Positions 5,519-7,346 of a DNA stretch of 7,346 nucleotides are shown here, in pieces (positions within the stretch are counted from its first letter, which is position 1; each line of letters starts with the position of its first letter). Source of the stretch: Syntrophales bacterium (GTDB lineage Bacteria; Desulfobacterota; Syntrophia; Syntrophales; UBA2210); the NCBI GenBank assembly GCA_028715865.1, contig JAQUQY010000069.1:1-7346 (forward strand), read 5' to 3'. A program made the position numbers and the translations under genes. Below the pieces are notes generated by a model. The model saw only the letters and a list, made by a program, of their open reading frames with translations. It did no database searches and had not been told where the DNA came from.

Positions 5519-7339
5519 ATGAAGCAATCAGGCAGTCTTTCCTATGAACTGGAGAAACCGGACAACCTGGTGGAATTTCTCGAAGGGTCCGTAAAGCGTG
5601 TTCCCGGAAAAGAAGCTTTCGGGGTCCGGCAGGAAGACGGAAAATTTCGCTGGATGACGTACGGGGAGTTGGGAAAGCGGGTCGACAATCTCAGGGCCGG
5701 GCTTTCCGGGCTTGGAATCGGGAAAGGCGATGCTGTGGGGATAATAGCCAACAACAGGCCAGAGTGGGCGGTGGCGGCTTTTGCCACATATGGCCTGGGG
5801 GCGAGGTTTGTGCCCATGTACGAGGCCGAGCTTCCCAAAACTTGGCAGTATATTATTCAGGACGCGACCGTTAAAGTTCTTTTCGTTTCAAGGGCCGATG
5901 TTATGGAAAAACTGAAGCCCGTGATTGAAGGCATCGCAACCCTCGAAAAGGTTTTTCTGATCGAAGGGGAAGGTCCCGGAACAATGACGGAACTGGAGCG
6001 GGAGGGTCAGGAGAAACCGGTTCCTCCAGTGTATCCCTCCGCGGATGAAGTTGCGGTCCTCATCTATACTTCGGGCACTACGGGAGACCCCAAGGGTGTT
6101 CTGCTTACCCACGGTAATTTCACAAGCAACGTCATCGCGGGGCTGAAGGACTTTACCACCGTCGGCGAAAATACCGTGACTCTTTCCATTCTCCCCTGGG
6201 CTCATTCCTTCGGGCAGACCGCGGAACTCTACGCCATGACCCGTGTAGGGGCTTCCGTTGGGATAGCCGGAAGCACTCAGACCATACTGGAGGATATTCA
6301 GGAGGTGAAACCGACCTTCCTCATAGCAGTGCCCCGGGTTTTCAACAGGATTTATGACGGGCTTTGGGCAAGGATGAACAAGGAGGGTGGGATAAAGAAA
6401 AAGCTCTTCCTCTTTGCCCTGAACGCGGCAAAGGAAAAAAGACTTGCCCTGGAATCCGGCAAGTCTCCGGGTTTCATGACAAACTTCAAGTTCAATCTAG
6501 GAGACAAACTGGTTTTTTCAAAAATCCGCGATCGCTTCGGGGGACGCCTCATCGAATCCATGTCGGGAAGCGCCGCCATGAATCCCGAAATCGCCCAGTT
6601 CTTCTTTGATATCGGAATATCGGTCTACGACTGCTACGGGCTTACGGAAACCACGCCGGCAGTAACCGTAAATTCCCCCGCCGGCGTGTGCCTCGGTTCC
6701 GTAGGCAAACCCATTGACAAGGTTAAGGTAGCAATAGACGATACCTATGGCGACCCCGTGCTGGGCGACGGTGAAATAATCGTATACGGCCCGAATGTAA
6801 TGAAGGGGTACCACAACAAGCCTGAAGCAACCAAAGAAGTTATCATGGATGACGGCGGATTCAGGACTGGTGACCGGGGACGGCTCAACGAGGATGGTTT
6901 CCTGTTCATAACAGGGAGAATCAAGGAACAGTACAAGCTGGAAAACGGGAAATATGTTTTCCCCGCCGGCATCGAAGAAGACATCCGCATGGCTACACTG
7001 GTGGAAAACTCCATGGTTTACGGTGAGGCTCGCCCCTACAATATCTGCCTCGTTGTTCCGGATTTCATTGTTCTTGAGACATGGGCACAGGAAAAAGGTC
7101 TCTCCGGAACCCCCCAGGAGCTGGTTGACCGTCCCGAAGTTCAGGATGAGATAGCCCGACAGATCAACAGCATTCTTGAAGGAAAGTACGGCGGGTACGA
7201 GATACCCCGAAAATACATCTTCCTGAAGGAAAACTTCTCCCTGGAGAGCGGAACTCTCACACAGACCATGAAGCTTAAACGGGGGGCTGTTTTCGAACGA
7301 TACATGAATCCCATCGAAAAGGCCTACAAGCCGGAATGA
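5519..7339 (+). CDS. AMP-forming long-chain acyl-CoA synthetase (COG1022/FAA1 type)
   Basis: A complete 606-residue adenylate-forming enzyme that would activate a fatty acid with ATP to acyl-AMP and then transfer it to coenzyme A. The phosphate-binding motif YTSGTTGDPKG is at 183-193. The adenine/acyl motif YGLTET lies at 373-378. RTGDRG (449-454) supplies D452 for ribose binding. The hinge GRIKEQYKLENGKYVFP is at 466-482, and the C-terminal LTQTMKLKR (580-588) holds the probable catalytic lysine K585. The KEQYKLENGKYV hinge is typical of long-chain COG1022 members and differs from the KELI hinge of E. coli FadD-like enzymes. The length is usual for the family (about 600). No signal peptide or clear membrane helix is seen; such enzymes are cytosolic or attached to the membrane face. 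The start is fixed by AAAGGAGT 8 nt upstream. The long gap before it makes it likely the first gene of its transcription unit; the stop is 7 bases from the window end, so a following gene cannot be judged. Chain-length preference cannot be read from the sequence. Confidence 0.94.
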   Translation: MKQSGSLSYELEKPDNLVEFLEGSVKRVPGKEAFGVRQEDGKFRWMTYGELGKRVDNLRAGLSGLGIGKGDAVGIIANNRPEWAVAAFATYGLGARFVPMYEAELPKTWQYIIQDATVKVLFVSRADVMEKLKPVIEGIATLEKVFLIEGEGPGTMTELEREGQEKPVPPVYPSADEVAVLIYTSGTTGDPKGVLLTHGNFTSNVIAGLKDFTTVGENTVTLSILPWAHSFGQTAELYAMTRVGASVGIAGSTQTILEDIQEVKPTFLIAVPRVFNRIYDGLWARMNKEGGIKKKLFLFALNAAKEKRLALESGKSPGFMTNFKFNLGDKLVFSKIRDRFGGRLIESMSGSAAMNPEIAQFFFDIGISVYDCYGLTETTPAVTVNSPAGVCLGSVGKPIDKVKVAIDDTYGDPVLGDGEIIVYGPNVMKGYHNKPEATKEVIMDDGGFRTGDRGRLNEDGFLFITGRIKEQYKLENGKYVFPAGIEEDIRMATLVENSMVYGEARPYNICLVVPDFIVLETWAQEKGLSGTPQELVDRPEVQDEIARQINSILEGKYGGYEIPRKYIFLKENFSLESGTLTQTMKLKRGAVFERYMNPIEKAYKPE

Positions 7340-7346
7340 GCTGGGG

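Overview
The window looks like ordinary chromosomal DNA of a free-living, probably anaerobic, Gram-negative-type bacterium. The best guess is Desulfobacterota (the former Deltaproteobacteria, for example Syntrophobacterales-like). This rests on gene content: a HdrB-type double cysteine-rich (CCG) iron-sulfur protein, a DUF6125-like cytosolic protein, a YgiQ radical SAM protein and a COG1022-type acyl-CoA synthetase. Strong GGAGG-type ribosome sites and moderate GC with AT-richer intergenic DNA fit this, but no marker gene fixes the lineage.

Layout. Positions 1-51 are the last 16 codons of an upstream plus-strand gene, possibly a NuoK/MrpC-like membrane subunit. A textbook intrinsic terminator follows (81-116), then a leader carrying a long imperfect hairpin (145-175). 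Next comes a tight plus-strand pair: a BaiN/HI0933-family flavoprotein (256-1578) and, one base later, a YgiQ-family radical SAM protein (1580-3322). Only 27 bp separate this pair from a convergent minus-strand operon. That operon reads a DUF6125-like protein first (4727-4185) and then, after 25 bp, a two-domain CCG iron-sulfur protein (4159-3350). Positions 4728-5518 are a 791-bp gap without a convincing gene. It holds short inverted repeats and broken reading frames, possibly eroded mobile-element DNA. The last gene is a complete AMP-forming long-chain acyl-CoA synthetase (5519-7339) with an excellent ribosome site. Its stop codon lies 7 bases from the window end.

How the genes may work together. 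The flavoprotein and the radical SAM protein are almost certainly co-transcribed, but no shared pathway is known. The CCG protein and its DUF6125-like partner look like a small redox or metal-handling unit. The CCG protein carries all ten cysteines needed for two HdrB-type clusters, yet no HdrA, HdrC or dehydrogenase partner lies in view. The acyl-CoA synthetase would activate fatty acids for beta-oxidation or lipid synthesis. I found no CRISPR array, tRNA, rRNA or intact mobile element. The most interesting lead is the CCG/DUF6125 pair; the rest is mostly routine.
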